Shown: positions 18,101 to 27,570, numbered from the stretch's first letter. The stretch is DNA of 38,539 bases from Shewanella canadensis (GCF_003966225.1 NZ_RXNU01000025.1:1-38539); one strand, 5' to 3'. A program made the numbers and translations. Notes: a model not told the origin generated them from the sequence alone.

Positions 18101-20149
18101 ATGGAATCTTCTGCCGCGAATAAAAACTTTTTTAATATGTCAGCGCTTTTTAGAGTTGTTGTGAGTTTAGCGCTAATTTCTGCAGGAACATCGTATGCGA
18201 TGGCTGCGAATCGTCTAGTGGATGTAAAGTACCACTCTATCGTTGATCATCAATTAGAGCTTCAATTGATTTTTGAAAATGAAATCTTGGAGCCGGAAAT
18301 TGAGTTAAATGCATCCCCTGCTGAAATTATTCTTGGCTTTAATGAAAGTGTATCAGGCTTAGAAAAAGAGTCTCTTCCAATAAATACAGTTGGAGTCGAG
18401 ACTATTGAGGTTAAACAAGATAATAGTGTTATGAAGGTGGTAGTCGCACTGGATAAGGTCAAAGCTTATCAAGGAAAACTTGCCGGTAATGTTTATAGTC
18501 TTACTATTAACGATGAGGTGGCGAATAGCGCTACAAAGGAAACGAATCCATTTATCAATGGCGTTGATAATATTGATTTTAGAAGAACCTCTGACGGGGG
18601 AGGTGAGCTACTGGTTAAGCTGAATAATAGCTCTGTCGCGGCGAATGTGGAGCTGGTGGGGGCTAAGCTTGAATTGAAGCTGTATAACACTGAAATAGCT
18701 TCAGAGTTGCTCTATGTCATGGATGTTCAGGACTTTGCCACGCCGGTGAGAAGCTTTGAAACCTTTAAGGATGAGTTGACCACACGTGTGCTTATCGATA
18801 TCGCCGGAAACTATGAGTATAACTATAAACAGGAGGGGAGCCTGTTTAGGCTGAGTGTGACTAAGGCTGAGCGAGTTAATGTCGTCAAAAAAGAGAAAAA
18901 GTACGACGGACGCTCACTGTCCCTGAATTTTCAAAGTATCTCTGTTAGAACCGTTCTTCAGATTATTGCCGATTATAACGATTTCAACTTAGTGACCAGT
19001 GATACGGTCGAAGGCGATATTACTTTACGTTTAGATGATGTTCCCTGGGATCAGGCTCTGGATCTTATCTTACAGACGAAGGGGCTGGATAAGCGCATTG
19101 AGGGAAATATCCTGATGATCGCTCCTAGTGAAGAGTTAGCCATTCGCGAGAGTCAGCAATTAAAAAATATGCAGGAAGTTAAAGAGCTTGCACCGTTATA
19201 TTCTGAATATTTACAGATAAATTATGCTAAGGCGACTGACATCGCCGAACTGTTGAAAAGTGAAGACTCCAGTCTGTTATCTACTCGTGGTAGCGTTGCG
19301 GTCGATGAACGTACCAATACACTATTGGTGAAGGATACTGAAGATATATTAGAAAATGTTCATCGATTAATTGAGGTTCTGGATATTCCAATTCGTCAGG
19401 TGCTCATCGAATCTCGCATGGTGACAGTAAAGGATGATGTCTCCGAGGAACTTGGTATTCGATGGGGAGTGACAGATCAACAGGGCGATAAAGGCACTTC
19501 CGGAAGTCTTGAGGGAGCTGAGAGTATTTCAAATGGCATCGTACCCGCCCTTGTTGATCGGTTGAATGTGAATTTACCGGCATCTACCGGTGCTGCGAGA
19601 GTGGCTTTTCACGTGGCTAAGCTGGCCGATGGAACGGTACTCGATATGGAGTTGAGTGCGTTAGAGAAGGAAGATAAGGGAGAGATTATCGCCAGTCCAC
19701 GTATCATGACCTCTAATCAAAAAGCTGCCTATATCGAACAGGGTGTAGAGATCCCCTATTTAGAGGCGAGCTCTAGTGGTGCCGCAACGATTAGCTTTAA
19801 AAAAGCGGTGTTGTCATTGCGTGTGACACCACAAATTACACCAGATAATAGAGTGATCCTCGATCTTGAAATTACTCAGGATTCTCAAGGTAAAGTCGTT
19901 GCAACCCCTTTGGGTTCGGCAGTTTCTATCGATACTCAGCGAATCGGAACTCAGGTTCTGGTCGATCATGGTGAAACTATTGTGCTTGGTGGTATCTATC
20001 AGCAACAATTGATTAACCGAGTGAGTAAAGTACCTGTGCTGGGAGATATTCCCTTTGTTGGCTTCCTGTTCAGGAGTACAACTGATGAGAATAATAGACA
20101 GGAGTTATTAATTTTCGTGACTCCAAAAATTATTTCTGAAGATCTCTAA
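18101..20149 (+). CDS. pilQ: Type IV pilus secretin PilQ
   Basis: The 682-aa outer-membrane secretin is the channel for the pilus fibre. Order: signal peptide (~1-35, cut near ...YAMAAN); two AMIN domains (~38-115 and ~150-250) that bind peptidoglycan; STN/N0 domain (~270-345, SLNFQSISVRTVLQIIADYN); secretin N1 domain (~365-430); secretin barrel core (~440-680) ending with VPVLGDIPFVGFLFRS and a terminal FVTPKI. GAGGGA precedes the ATG. The operon ends with a hairpin 20 bases after the stop codon. Motility, attachment and possibly DNA uptake depend on this operon; the pilin genes are not in the window. Confidence 0.96.
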   Translation: MESSAANKNFFNMSALFRVVVSLALISAGTSYAMAANRLVDVKYHSIVDHQLELQLIFENEILEPEIELNASPAEIILGFNESVSGLEKESLPINTVGVETIEVKQDNSVMKVVVALDKVKAYQGKLAGNVYSLTINDEVANSATKETNPFINGVDNIDFRRTSDGGGELLVKLNNSSVAANVELVGAKLELKLYNTEIASELLYVMDVQDFATPVRSFETFKDELTTRVLIDIAGNYEYNYKQEGSLFRLSVTKAERVNVVKKEKKYDGRSLSLNFQSISVRTVLQIIADYNDFNLVTSDTVEGDITLRLDDVPWDQALDLILQTKGLDKRIEGNILMIAPSEELAIRESQQLKNMQEVKELAPLYSEYLQINYAKATDIAELLKSEDSSLLSTRGSVAVDERTNTLLVKDTEDILENVHRLIEVLDIPIRQVLIESRMVTVKDDVSEELGIRWGVTDQQGDKGTSGSLEGAESISNGIVPALVDRLNVNLPASTGAARVAFHVAKLADGTVLDMELSALEKEDKGEIIASPRIMTSNQKAAYIEQGVEIPYLEASSSGAATISFKKAVLSLRVTPQITPDNRVILDLEITQDSQGKVVATPLGSAVSIDTQRIGTQVLVDHGETIVLGGIYQQQLINRVSKVPVLGDIPFVGFLFRSTTDENNRQELLIFVTPKIISEDL

Positions 20150-20168
20150 ATAGATAATGTTTCATGAG

Positions 20169-20197
20169 AAGGCCAGTGCTTATAGCGCTGGCTTTCT
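20169..20197 (+). terminator. Terminator after pilQ
   Basis: Stem GGCCAGTGC/GCGCTGGCT (one G-U pair) with a TTATA loop followed by TTTCTTCT, 20 bases after the pilQ stop codon. The T-run is interrupted, so termination may be partial. The 150 bases from here to aroK presumably carry the aroK promoter. Confidence 0.7.
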
Positions 20198-20369
20198 TCT
20201 ATTCAAAAGACTAATTTTACAGAATGTGAGCATCACTGCTTGCCTTTAATGGTGTTTAACTGAGATAATCACTGGTCAAGTCTCAATAGAGCAAGGTAAC
20301 ATTTTAGGTCGGTTCTATTTTTTCGAATCGGCGTCGGCAAACTTCATATAAGATTCAGACGTAAAAGCA

Positions 20370-20885
20370 ATGGCTGAGAAACGTAATATTTTCCTCGTAG
20401 GCCCTATGGGGGCTGGTAAAAGCACTATAGGACGTCATCTGGCACAGATGCTGCACCTAGAGTTCCACGATTCAGATCAAGAAATTGAAAGCCGCACTGG
20501 TGCGGATATAGCGTGGGTTTTTGATGTCGAAGGCGAAGAAGGTTTCCGCGTTCGTGAAACACAAGTAGTCGCTGACTTAACTGAAAAACAAGGTATTGTT
20601 TTAGCGACAGGCGGTGGTTCTATTCAGAGTAAAGAGATCCGTAATAATCTCTCTGCTCGTGGAATTGTCGTATATCTAGAAACAACAATCGATAAGCAAG
20701 TTGCTCGTACTCAACGAGATAAGCGACGCCCATTATTGCAGGTAGACGACCCAAGAGAAGTTTTGGAAAATCTGGCTGCGACTCGTAATCCTTTGTACGA
20801 AGAGATTGCAGATGTCATCGTAAAGACTGATGAGCAAAGCGCCAAAGTGGTTGCGAATCAAATTATTGAACAGTTAGGTTTCTAG
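20370..20885 (+). CDS. aroK: Shikimate kinase I
   Basis: The 171-aa P-loop kinase phosphorylates shikimate at the 3-hydroxyl, fifth step of the aromatic pathway. Walker A is GPMGAGKST at residues 11-19; the shikimate-binding aspartate lies in FHDSDQEIE and the GGGS loop is ATGGGSIQ. The lid arginine region QRDKRRPLL is present. The aroK-aroB-damX-dam order is the standard gammaproteobacterial cluster. Only a weak ribosome site precedes the ATG. Confidence 0.96.
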   Translation: MAEKRNIFLVGPMGAGKSTIGRHLAQMLHLEFHDSDQEIESRTGADIAWVFDVEGEEGFRVRETQVVADLTEKQGIVLATGGGSIQSKEIRNNLSARGIVVYLETTIDKQVARTQRDKRRPLLQVDDPREVLENLAATRNPLYEEIADVIVKTDEQSAKVVANQIIEQLGF

Positions 20886-20890
20886 GAAAA

Positions 20891-21967
20891 ATGAAGCAAA
20901 TTCAGGTTGATTTAGGTGTGCGAAGCTATCCAATAATTTTTAGCCAGAATTTGATGAGTTGTGGCGAGCATTTTGCTCGCTACCTCCAAGATAAAAATAT
21001 CCTTATTGTCACTAATGAAACGATAGCGCCTCTTTATCTCGAGAAGCTGCAGATAATATTATCTTCATTCAATTGTGTTGACCCCGTCATTCTACCCGAT
21101 GGAGAGCAGTACAAAACCCTTGAACAGATGGATAGTATCTTCACCTCCTTATTGCAACAAAACCTGGGCAGAGATACCGTTCTTATTGCCTTAGGTGGTG
21201 GTGTCATCGGTGATATGACCGGCTTTGCCGCTGCCAGTTACCAGAGAGGAATCGACTTTATCCAGGTGCCAACCACATTACTGGCTCAAGTTGACTCGTC
21301 TGTTGGTGGCAAAACCGCTGTAAATCATCCCCTCGGTAAAAACATGATAGGCGCGTTTTATCAGCCTAAGATGGTGATGATCGATATCGACTGTTTAAAT
21401 ACGCTCCCCCCAAGAGAGTTTTCTGCTGGGATGGCCGAGGTCATCAAATATGGAATAATCTGGGATGCTGAGTTTTTTAAATGGTTGGAAGATAATGTCG
21501 AGCAATTGAAGTCATTGGATGCTCAAGCGTTAATCTACGCGATTGGACGTTGCTGCGAAATTAAAGCCGAAGTTGTTGCTCAAGATGAAACAGAGCAGGG
21601 GGTGCGTGCACTTCTGAATCTGGGACATACTTTCGGACACGCAATAGAAGCTGAAATGGGATATGGTGTTTGGTTGCATGGTGAGGCAGTTGCTGCTGGC
21701 ACAGTACTTGCTGCAAATACCGCATCTGGGATGGATTTAATTGATGAGTCAATTGTTTGTCGGATAATCAAGTTATTCGAAGCATTCGACCTGCCGGTTT
21801 CTCCTCCTAATTCAATGGATTTTGAAGATTTCATTAAGCATATGCGGCGAGATAAGAAGGTACTTAAAGGTCAACTCAGATTAGTGCTTCCTGAAGCGAT
21901 AGGCCAGGCAGGGATCTACTGTGAGGTGAGCGATGAACTACTGGAAGCTGTTATTCGCTGCGCATAG
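20891..21967 (+). CDS. aroB: 3-dehydroquinate synthase
   Basis: The 358-aa NAD- and metal-dependent enzyme makes 3-dehydroquinate from DAHP, second step of the shikimate pathway. Motifs: GGGVIGDMTGF (NAD site), DSSVGGKTAVNH, the metal-binding Glu in GMAEVIKYG, and the metal-binding His in NLGHTFGHAIE and WLHGEAVAAG. It starts 5 bases after aroK stop, and damX follows after 17 bases, consistent with one transcript. Confidence 0.97.
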   Translation: MKQIQVDLGVRSYPIIFSQNLMSCGEHFARYLQDKNILIVTNETIAPLYLEKLQIILSSFNCVDPVILPDGEQYKTLEQMDSIFTSLLQQNLGRDTVLIALGGGVIGDMTGFAAASYQRGIDFIQVPTTLLAQVDSSVGGKTAVNHPLGKNMIGAFYQPKMVMIDIDCLNTLPPREFSAGMAEVIKYGIIWDAEFFKWLEDNVEQLKSLDAQALIYAIGRCCEIKAEVVAQDETEQGVRALLNLGHTFGHAIEAEMGYGVWLHGEAVAAGTVLAANTASGMDLIDESIVCRIIKLFEAFDLPVSPPNSMDFEDFIKHMRRDKKVLKGQLRLVLPEAIGQAGIYCEVSDELLEAVIRCA

Positions 21968-21984
21968 TTTTGTGTGGTGCATGA

Positions 21985-23427
21985 GTGACACTTAAAGACT
22001 CAATTTTATTACCAAGTCAAGAAACCCTACTGCAACGACTACAGCATGTCAGTCTCTATGGACAACAGTTGCTGGTGGTTACTGGAGCCTATGGTTCCGG
22101 TAAAACGACTCTCGTTACCTCCCTTCTAAATGAGCTGGATGAATTTAGCTCAGCCCTGGTCACATGTCCAAAGCATAGTGACTGTAGTGAAATACGTAGA
22201 AAAATATTAGTTCAGCTACTGTCAGAACCTGTTTTTGATGATGAACTCCCTCTGCCTGAAACCTTATTGAGGCTATCAGGGGCTTTGCCTCAGGCTTCTT
22301 GTATTGTGCTCGATGATGCTCACTACCTTCCTATGGAGATCATTGCTGAATGTATTGTACTCAGTCAGTTATCAATTCCCGGTAAGTCTCTCTCGGTGGC
22401 ATTAACGACTACGGCTGATTTTTTTGAAGACTTGGTCACTCAATTACCCGAGCAACAGCAGGATATTCTGTTATCTATCAATATAGAATCCCTCACATTC
22501 CAAGAAAGAGAGGCGCTCTACTACACTTTATTGAGCCGCAGTGAGCAGGTTCCCTTTACTCCCAGAGAGATCGTCAAAGAACAATTAGAAAGGCAGTCAG
22601 GCAACCCACAAGAGGTCGTCAATCTTCTGGAGCTGGCTCTACATGGCGAACCTGATATACCCGTTTCACGCCAGTGGAATAAATTGGCGTTAGTGGGAGT
22701 GATGATTTTACTCAGTTTTGTATTAGGGTATGTACTCCTGTCGGACGAAGGTGAAGAAGTTAACCTGCAGACTCTCGAAAAGACGGTGTTAGAGCCAGAA
22801 CCTAAGCCTTCATTTTTATATCAATATGGCGAGCGGCTATTGGCCGGATATTTTATTGTTCATCAAACTTTACCTGTGGCATCTTTCGAAGAGATCGAAT
22901 CCCTCTCTGAGGCTCAGGTTCAAGAAGATGCAACTCCGGAGCCTACGGTGAGCTCTGGTTCAGAGCCGTTAACAGAAAAAAAGGTAGAACCCGTTTTAAG
23001 TGATAGCACGAATGAAGCTTCGGTAATTGAGGAGTTTAAGGGGTTGGCGGATATTGAACCTGCTCAACTTATTTCGGCTGATATTGGGGAGATTGAGGCT
23101 GACAGTGGAGAAGCTGGCTTACTACCTGACGGGCTCAACAATGAACATATAATAACGGGATATACTTTGCAGCTGGCGAGTGTTCGTCAAACCAAATCAC
23201 TCTATAACATCTTAGAAATGCTACAGGGGGAGACCGATATTAAGGTGGCTCGATATAAGCAGAGGTGGGTCGTGTTGTTCGGTCATTTCAATACTTCGGT
23301 TCTGGCACACAAAAAAGCTGAAGATATAGTGGCAAAATATCAGTTGAATGCTCCTTGGGTTCGTTCATGGAAAAATTTAGTTGATTATGAACTGCAAGAT
23401 AGTCTTCCTGCTCGTGATATTCCTTAA
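21985..23427 (+). CDS. damX: DamX-like cell-division protein (AAA-type ATPase domain, membrane segment, SPOR domain)
   Basis: The 480-aa bitopic protein (E. coli DamX 428). Cytoplasmic ATPase-like part: Walker A GAYGSGKT at 34-41, Walker B CIVLDDAH near 106-113. One membrane segment at ~234-253 (LALVGVMILLSFVLGYVLLS). Then an acidic, low-complexity periplasmic linker and a C-terminal SPOR domain (~390-470, YTLQLASVRQ...RWVVLFGHF) that binds denuded septal glycan. SPOR proteins localise to the division ring. An ATPase domain joined to SPOR is the usual form in Shewanella/Vibrio-type DamX. The start appears to be GTG; an ATG 4 bases earlier is out of frame and stops after four codons. Lies between aroB and dam. 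Confidence 0.9.
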   Translation: MTLKDSILLPSQETLLQRLQHVSLYGQQLLVVTGAYGSGKTTLVTSLLNELDEFSSALVTCPKHSDCSEIRRKILVQLLSEPVFDDELPLPETLLRLSGALPQASCIVLDDAHYLPMEIIAECIVLSQLSIPGKSLSVALTTTADFFEDLVTQLPEQQQDILLSINIESLTFQEREALYYTLLSRSEQVPFTPREIVKEQLERQSGNPQEVVNLLELALHGEPDIPVSRQWNKLALVGVMILLSFVLGYVLLSDEGEEVNLQTLEKTVLEPEPKPSFLYQYGERLLAGYFIVHQTLPVASFEEIESLSEAQVQEDATPEPTVSSGSEPLTEKKVEPVLSDSTNEASVIEEFKGLADIEPAQLISADIGEIEADSGEAGLLPDGLNNEHIITGYTLQLASVRQTKSLYNILEMLQGETDIKVARYKQRWVVLFGHFNTSVLAHKKAEDIVAKYQLNAPWVRSWKNLVDYELQDSLPARDIP

Positions 23428-23479
23428 TAAACAGAGTACAATCGGTGACTTCATTTTTCTTAGCATTCAATCAATTTAG

Positions 23480-24319
23480 ATGAGTAAAAAACAGAGAGCC
23501 TTTCTTAAGTGGGCTGGCGGGAAATTCAAACTGATTGAAGCACTCTCAGAGCATCTTCCTGAGGGGAAGCGCTTAGTGGAGCCTTTCGTTGGCGCGGGTT
23601 CTGTATTTCTAAATACAAATTACTCAAGTTACCTTCTGTGTGATATCAATCAGGATCTGATCAATCTATATAAGATTGTTCAGACTGAGCCTGAGCGATA
23701 TATTGCGGCGGCTAAAGCGATGTTTGTACCTGAGATGAATGAAAAGGAAGCATATTATAGAGTTAGAGCCGAATTTAACTTAAGTAGCGACCCATTTCTT
23801 CGTTCTGTCTATTTCTTATATATGAATCGCCATGGTTTCAATGGTTTGTGTCGATATAATCGTAAAGGCGGATTCAATGTGCCTTTTGGTACTTATAAGA
23901 AACCATACTTCCCGGAAAAAGAGATTAGATTTTTCTCTGAGAAAGCTCAACGTGCTGAGTTCTGTTGTATTGGGTATGAGCAGGCTTTTGATTTAACGAC
24001 TGAAGGTGATGTTGTTTACTGCGATCCGCCATACGCCCCCCTTTCAACTACAGCAAGTTTTACGACTTATGTCGGCGCCGGTTTTAGCTTAGATGATCAA
24101 GCCCTGCTTGCTCGTAAGTCTCGCCATACCGCGATTGAACGTGGTTTCCCTGTTCTAATCAGTAACCACGACATACCGCTGACAAGAGAGCTGTACCATG
24201 GTGCTCGATTCGATACGATTCAGGTGCAGAGAAATATCAGCCAAAAAGGCAGTGGACGCAAGAAAGTCGATGAATTAATGGCTTTGTATGATGACCGTTA
24301 TCATAGTGAAAACGATTGA
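23480..24319 (+). CDS. dam: DNA adenine methylase (GATC)
   Basis: The 279-aa alpha-class N6-adenine methyltransferase (E. coli 278) methylates adenine in GATC, directing mismatch repair and replication timing. The S-adenosylmethionine motif FLKWAGGKFKLI is near the N-terminus (residues ~8-19), followed by EPFVGAGSVF; the catalytic motif DPPY is at 182-185. It is the orphan housekeeping Dam: no restriction gene is adjacent, and it sits in the conserved damX-dam-rpe context. No strong ribosome site is visible before the ATG, so translation may be low, as is typical for Dam. Confidence 0.96.
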   Translation: MSKKQRAFLKWAGGKFKLIEALSEHLPEGKRLVEPFVGAGSVFLNTNYSSYLLCDINQDLINLYKIVQTEPERYIAAAKAMFVPEMNEKEAYYRVRAEFNLSSDPFLRSVYFLYMNRHGFNGLCRYNRKGGFNVPFGTYKKPYFPEKEIRFFSEKAQRAEFCCIGYEQAFDLTTEGDVVYCDPPYAPLSTTASFTTYVGAGFSLDDQALLARKSRHTAIERGFPVLISNHDIPLTRELYHGARFDTIQVQRNISQKGSGRKKVDELMALYDDRYHSEND

Positions 24320-24348
24320 AGGCAAATAAAGATATTTGATGAAAGGGA

Positions 24349-24377
24349 GCTAAGCTAGTTGGATTGTTTCGCTTAGC
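24349..24377. terminator. Inverted repeat between convergent dam and the DUF2970 gene
   Basis: A 7-bp stem GCTAAGC/GCTTAGC with a 15-base loop lies between the two convergent genes and overlaps the stop codon of the DUF2970 gene. No T-run follows on either strand, so a terminator role is tentative. Confidence 0.4.
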
Positions 24378-24558
24378 CCAGTACTCTTCTAACGATAAAC
24401 AGTAACGTGAATACTAAGGCTATCGCGAGCACTATGCCCATAATGATGAATGGGAGGGGAGAGCTTGTTTGGAAGTCTCGCTTTCTATTTTGCTCACTCT
24501 GGACACCGAAGAAAGCAGCCAAAGTACTGATCAACAAGTCCCAAACTTTTCGCAGCAT
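24373..24558 (-). CDS. DUF2970 small membrane protein
   Basis: The 61-aa protein starts MLRKVWDLLISTLAAFFGVQS, carrying the AAxFGVQS motif typical of DUF2970, continues with a polar stretch QNRKRDFQTS, and ends in one hydrophobic helix (~37-57) with a positively charged RRVLG tail, so the C-terminus is expected in the cytoplasm. Function of the family is unknown. It follows the exported-protein gene by 11 bases and is probably cotranscribed with it. Confidence 0.85.
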   Translation of the reverse strand: MLRKVWDLLISTLAAFFGVQSEQNRKRDFQTSSPLPFIIMGIVLAIALVFTLLFIVRRVLG

Positions 24559-24569
24559 AATCCTTAATT

Positions 24570-24929
24570 CTAAAAGCGATTTTGCTGGCTGTTTGCCGGG
24601 GTGACATCGTCCAGCGGACCATCGCTATGTCCGTGAAGTAGCTCGAGAAGATCGACGAAATGAAGCTGATTTGAACGACTCTTGCCGGCAAACCAATTTG
24701 TCCAATTGAGATCTTCCGATTGGCGTGCACATCGATTACCGGGGTGACTCGCAGGAAGGGCGGAGTTGTAGCTGGATTCAGAAGTCGTACTGCATGCACA
24801 GGCAGATAGAGCATCGGCAGAGGTAATGCTTTGAAAGCTCAGCGCCGTCACGGCAACAACTGTTGCTGAAGTGGCAATAAAGGCGGCCGACTTCATGCTT
24901 GCTGTGAGTTTAATCCTTTTGTTCATCAT
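24570..24929 (-). CDS. Unrecognised small exported protein
   Basis: Starting at the ATG at 24929 or the next codon (24926), the product is ~119 aa; AAGGAAG lies just upstream, which decides against the longer TTG-started frame to 24944. Residues ~1-40 look like a signal peptide (KRIKLTASMKSAAFIATSAT... with cleavage near SADALSA). The mature part has CAC near its N-terminus, another Cys in GNRCAR, and a more conserved-looking core NWTNWFAGKSRSNQLHFVDL, followed by a polar tail. I do not recognise the family. It is read together with the DUF2970 gene between dam and rpe. Three cysteines (after cleavage) in an exported protein leave one unpaired or metal/heme-independent role open; no CXXCH is present. 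Confidence 0.7.
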   Translation of the reverse strand: MMNKRIKLTASMKSAAFIATSATVVAVTALSFQSITSADALSACACSTTSESSYNSALPASHPGNRCARQSEDLNWTNWFAGKSRSNQLHFVDLLELLHGHSDGPLDDVTPANSQQNRF

Positions 24930-25137
24930 CTCTTCCTTTATCAAAGCTCCCTCGCAGGTCGGGTTATTATAGCAAAGCCGATTATATTTTGAACATTATT
25001 TTTTATGTGCTGCATAATATTGTACAAATGTATGAGGTTTTTGTGATTGATCATATCTAAATCCTTCATAAGCCCTAGAGGCTTAAGCTCGCAAAAGGTA
25101 GAATAGCGTATTTCTTAAACACTGTAGTGAGTTTTCT

Positions 25138-25812
25138 ATGCGCCCATTTCTTATTGCTCCTTCTATCTTATCTGCCGACTTTGCCCGTTTAGGTGAAGAT
25201 GTCGATGCTGTCCTCAATGCCGGTGCCGATGTGGTTCACTTTGATGTTATGGATAACCATTATGTTCCTAACCTGACTATTGGCCCTATGGTATGTCAGG
25301 CATTGCGTGATTATGGTATTACAGCTGATATCGATGTTCACCTGATGGTAAAGCCCGTTGACCGTATGATTCCTGATTTTGCTAAAGCCGGAGCTACATT
25401 CATCACATTCCACCCGGAAGCGTCTGAACATCTGGACAGAAGCTTACAGCTAATAAAAGAGTCAGGTTGTAAAGCCGGTTTAGTATTTAATCCGGGTACT
25501 CCACTGCATTACCTGGACCATGTTATGGATAAGCTGGATGTCATCTTATTGATGTCGGTTAACCCAGGTTTCGGTGGTCAATCCTTTATTCCATCGACAC
25601 TGGATAAGCTGAGACAAGTTAGAAAGTTAATCGATGACAGTGGTTATGATATTCGCCTCGAGGTAGATGGCGGTGTTAAAGTCGACAACATTGGCGAGAT
25701 AGCCGCAGCGGGCGCCGACATGTTTGTGGCAGGTTCTGCGATCTTTAATAAGCCTGACTACAAAGCTGTTATCGATGAGATGCGTGTCGAGTTAGCTAAA
25801 AGCGAGTCATAA
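25138..25812 (+). CDS. rpe: Ribulose-phosphate 3-epimerase
   Basis: The 224-aa TIM-barrel enzyme interconverts ribulose-5-phosphate and xylulose-5-phosphate in the pentose phosphate pathway. Motifs: IAPSILSADFARLGEDVD at the start, metal ligands in HFDVMDNHYVPN and DVHLMV, the loop MSVNPGFGGQSF, and EVDGGV (catalytic Asp). It begins a three-gene run rpe-gph-trpS with spacings of 3 bp and a 4-bp overlap. The 190 bp upstream is AT-rich and should contain the promoter. Confidence 0.97.
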   Translation: MRPFLIAPSILSADFARLGEDVDAVLNAGADVVHFDVMDNHYVPNLTIGPMVCQALRDYGITADIDVHLMVKPVDRMIPDFAKAGATFITFHPEASEHLDRSLQLIKESGCKAGLVFNPGTPLHYLDHVMDKLDVILLMSVNPGFGGQSFIPSTLDKLRQVRKLIDDSGYDIRLEVDGGVKVDNIGEIAAAGADMFVAGSAIFNKPDYKAVIDEMRVELAKSES

Positions 25813-25815
25813 TTC

Positions 25816-26523
25816 ATGAGTCGCTGGGGAAAACTTAAAGCTATCGCTTTCGATCTCGATGGCACGCTGATCGATAGTGTGCCGGATCTTGCTGCTGCCA
25901 CCCAGGCTACATTATCTGAGTTTGAGTTGCCGAGTTGTACTGAAGCTCAGGTGAGAAGTTGGGTGGGAAATGGCGCCGAGATGTTGATGCGTAGGGCACT
26001 CTCTTTCGTGGTTGAACGTGAAGTGGAGCAATCTCTGCTCGATGACGTGATGCCTCGTTTCATGCACCATTATCAAGAACATCTTCAGCGATATAGCAAG
26101 TTATACCCGAATGTTTTAGCCGTATTAGAAGAGCTAAGTTCATCTGGGTATCCGCTTGCCATTGTTACCAATAAACCACATCGATTTGCCATTCCTCTAC
26201 TGGAGGCATTTAATATCGATCACCTATTTTCTAAAGTGCTTGGTGGTGATTCCCTCGACAGAATGAAACCCGATCCTTTGCCGTTAACCCATCTTCTAAG
26301 CCATTGGCAGCTTGAGAGTGACCAGCTTTTGATGGTGGGTGATTCAAAAAATGATATTTTGGCGGCTAAAGCTGCGGGTATTACTTCGATAGGCTTGACC
26401 TATGGGTATAACTACGGTGAAGATATCAGTCTTAGCAGTCCCGATGCGGTCTGTGAACAATTTAGTGAAATTTTGACACTAGTAAATAATAGCGTAAAAG
26501 TAATGGAGCAAGAAAACGTATGA
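25816..26523 (+). CDS. gph: Phosphoglycolate phosphatase
   Basis: The 235-aa HAD-superfamily hydrolase removes phosphate from 2-phosphoglycolate, a by-product of 3'-phosphoglycolate DNA end repair. Motif I is AFDLDGTLID with nucleophile Asp13 and acid Asp15; motif II is VTNKPHRF; motifs III/IV are KPDPLPLTHLL and VGDSKNDILAAKAAG. It overlaps trpS by ATGA. HAD specificity is hard to read from sequence, but the rpe-gph-trpS order supports the Gph assignment. Confidence 0.93.
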   Translation: MSRWGKLKAIAFDLDGTLIDSVPDLAAATQATLSEFELPSCTEAQVRSWVGNGAEMLMRRALSFVVEREVEQSLLDDVMPRFMHHYQEHLQRYSKLYPNVLAVLEELSSSGYPLAIVTNKPHRFAIPLLEAFNIDHLFSKVLGGDSLDRMKPDPLPLTHLLSHWQLESDQLLMVGDSKNDILAAKAAGITSIGLTYGYNYGEDISLSSPDAVCEQFSEILTLVNNSVKVMEQENV

Positions 26524-27527
26524 CTAACCCCGCCAAACCCATAGTACTTAGCGGTGCACAACCGTCAGGTGAGCTGACCATAGGTAACTATATGGGCGCA
26601 TTGAGACAGTGGGTTGCCATGCAAGATAGCCATGACTGCCTGTACTGTGTCGTGGATCTTCATGCCATTACGGTAAGACAAGATCCTAAACTTCTAAGAG
26701 AAGCTTGTCTGGATACGTTAGCGCTTTATCTTGCTTGTGGCGTCGACCCTAAGAAAAGTACGGTATTCATCCAGTCTCAGGTTCCACAGCATACACAGCT
26801 AGGTTGGGCGTTAAACTGCTATACCCAGATGGGTGAGCTAAACCGCATGACTCAGTTTAAAGACAAGTCGCAAAAGCATTCGAGCAATATCAATGTCGGT
26901 TTATTTGCTTACCCTGTTTTGATGGCTGCCGATATCCTCTTGTATCAAGCCAATGAGATCCCTGTCGGACAAGATCAGAAGCAACATCTCGAGTTGACTC
27001 GTGATATCGCGACTCGTTTCAATAATGCTTATGGTGATACCTTCACTATTCCTGAGCCATTCATTCCGGAGCATGGTGCTAAGGTGATGTCGCTGCAAGA
27101 TCCTCTTAAGAAGATGTCGAAGTCAGACGATAACCGTAATAACGTTATCGGCTTACTCGAAGATCCTAAGAAGATCTTGAAGAAGATTAAGAAAGCTGTC
27201 ACGGATTGTGATGAGCCACCAGTGGTTCGATTTGACACCGAAAATAAGCCAGGGGTATCTAATTTACTCAGCTTAATGTCGGGGGTCTCGGGTAAGAGCA
27301 TCGCCGGTCTTGAAGCTGAATTTGAAGGCAAGATGTATGGTCACCTTAAAGTCGCAACCGGTGAAGCGGTTATTGAGATGATCGAACCTCTTCAGGCCAG
27401 ATACCGTGAGTTCAGAGAAGATCAAACCTTCCTACATCAAGTGATGCAAGATGGGGCCGAGAAGGCTCAGGCTCGTGCAGAAGTCACGCTGAAAAAGGTA
27501 TATGAGAAAATTGGCTTGTTAGTATAA
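26520..27527 (+). CDS. trpS: Tryptophanyl-tRNA synthetase
   Basis: The 335-aa class I synthetase charges tRNA-Trp. The HIGH-type motif is in PSGELTIGNYMG (TIGN) and the KMSKS motif in KKMSKSDDN near residue 194; the conserved MAADILLYQ segment lies between them. Length matches the bacterial short-form TrpRS (E. coli 334). A clear terminator follows 44 bases after the stop. Confidence 0.97.
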   Translation: MTNPAKPIVLSGAQPSGELTIGNYMGALRQWVAMQDSHDCLYCVVDLHAITVRQDPKLLREACLDTLALYLACGVDPKKSTVFIQSQVPQHTQLGWALNCYTQMGELNRMTQFKDKSQKHSSNINVGLFAYPVLMAADILLYQANEIPVGQDQKQHLELTRDIATRFNNAYGDTFTIPEPFIPEHGAKVMSLQDPLKKMSKSDDNRNNVIGLLEDPKKILKKIKKAVTDCDEPPVVRFDTENKPGVSNLLSLMSGVSGKSIAGLEAEFEGKMYGHLKVATGEAVIEMIEPLQARYREFREDQTFLHQVMQDGAEKAQARAEVTLKKVYEKIGLLV

Positions 27528-27570
27528 GTCTGCTTCCACCTATCTCTGGACGGGACACTGCCCCATCCTG

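Noticed and set aside
23480..24319. dam as part of a restriction-modification system
   Set aside because: No endonuclease gene is adjacent and the gene is in the conserved damX-dam-rpe housekeeping context.
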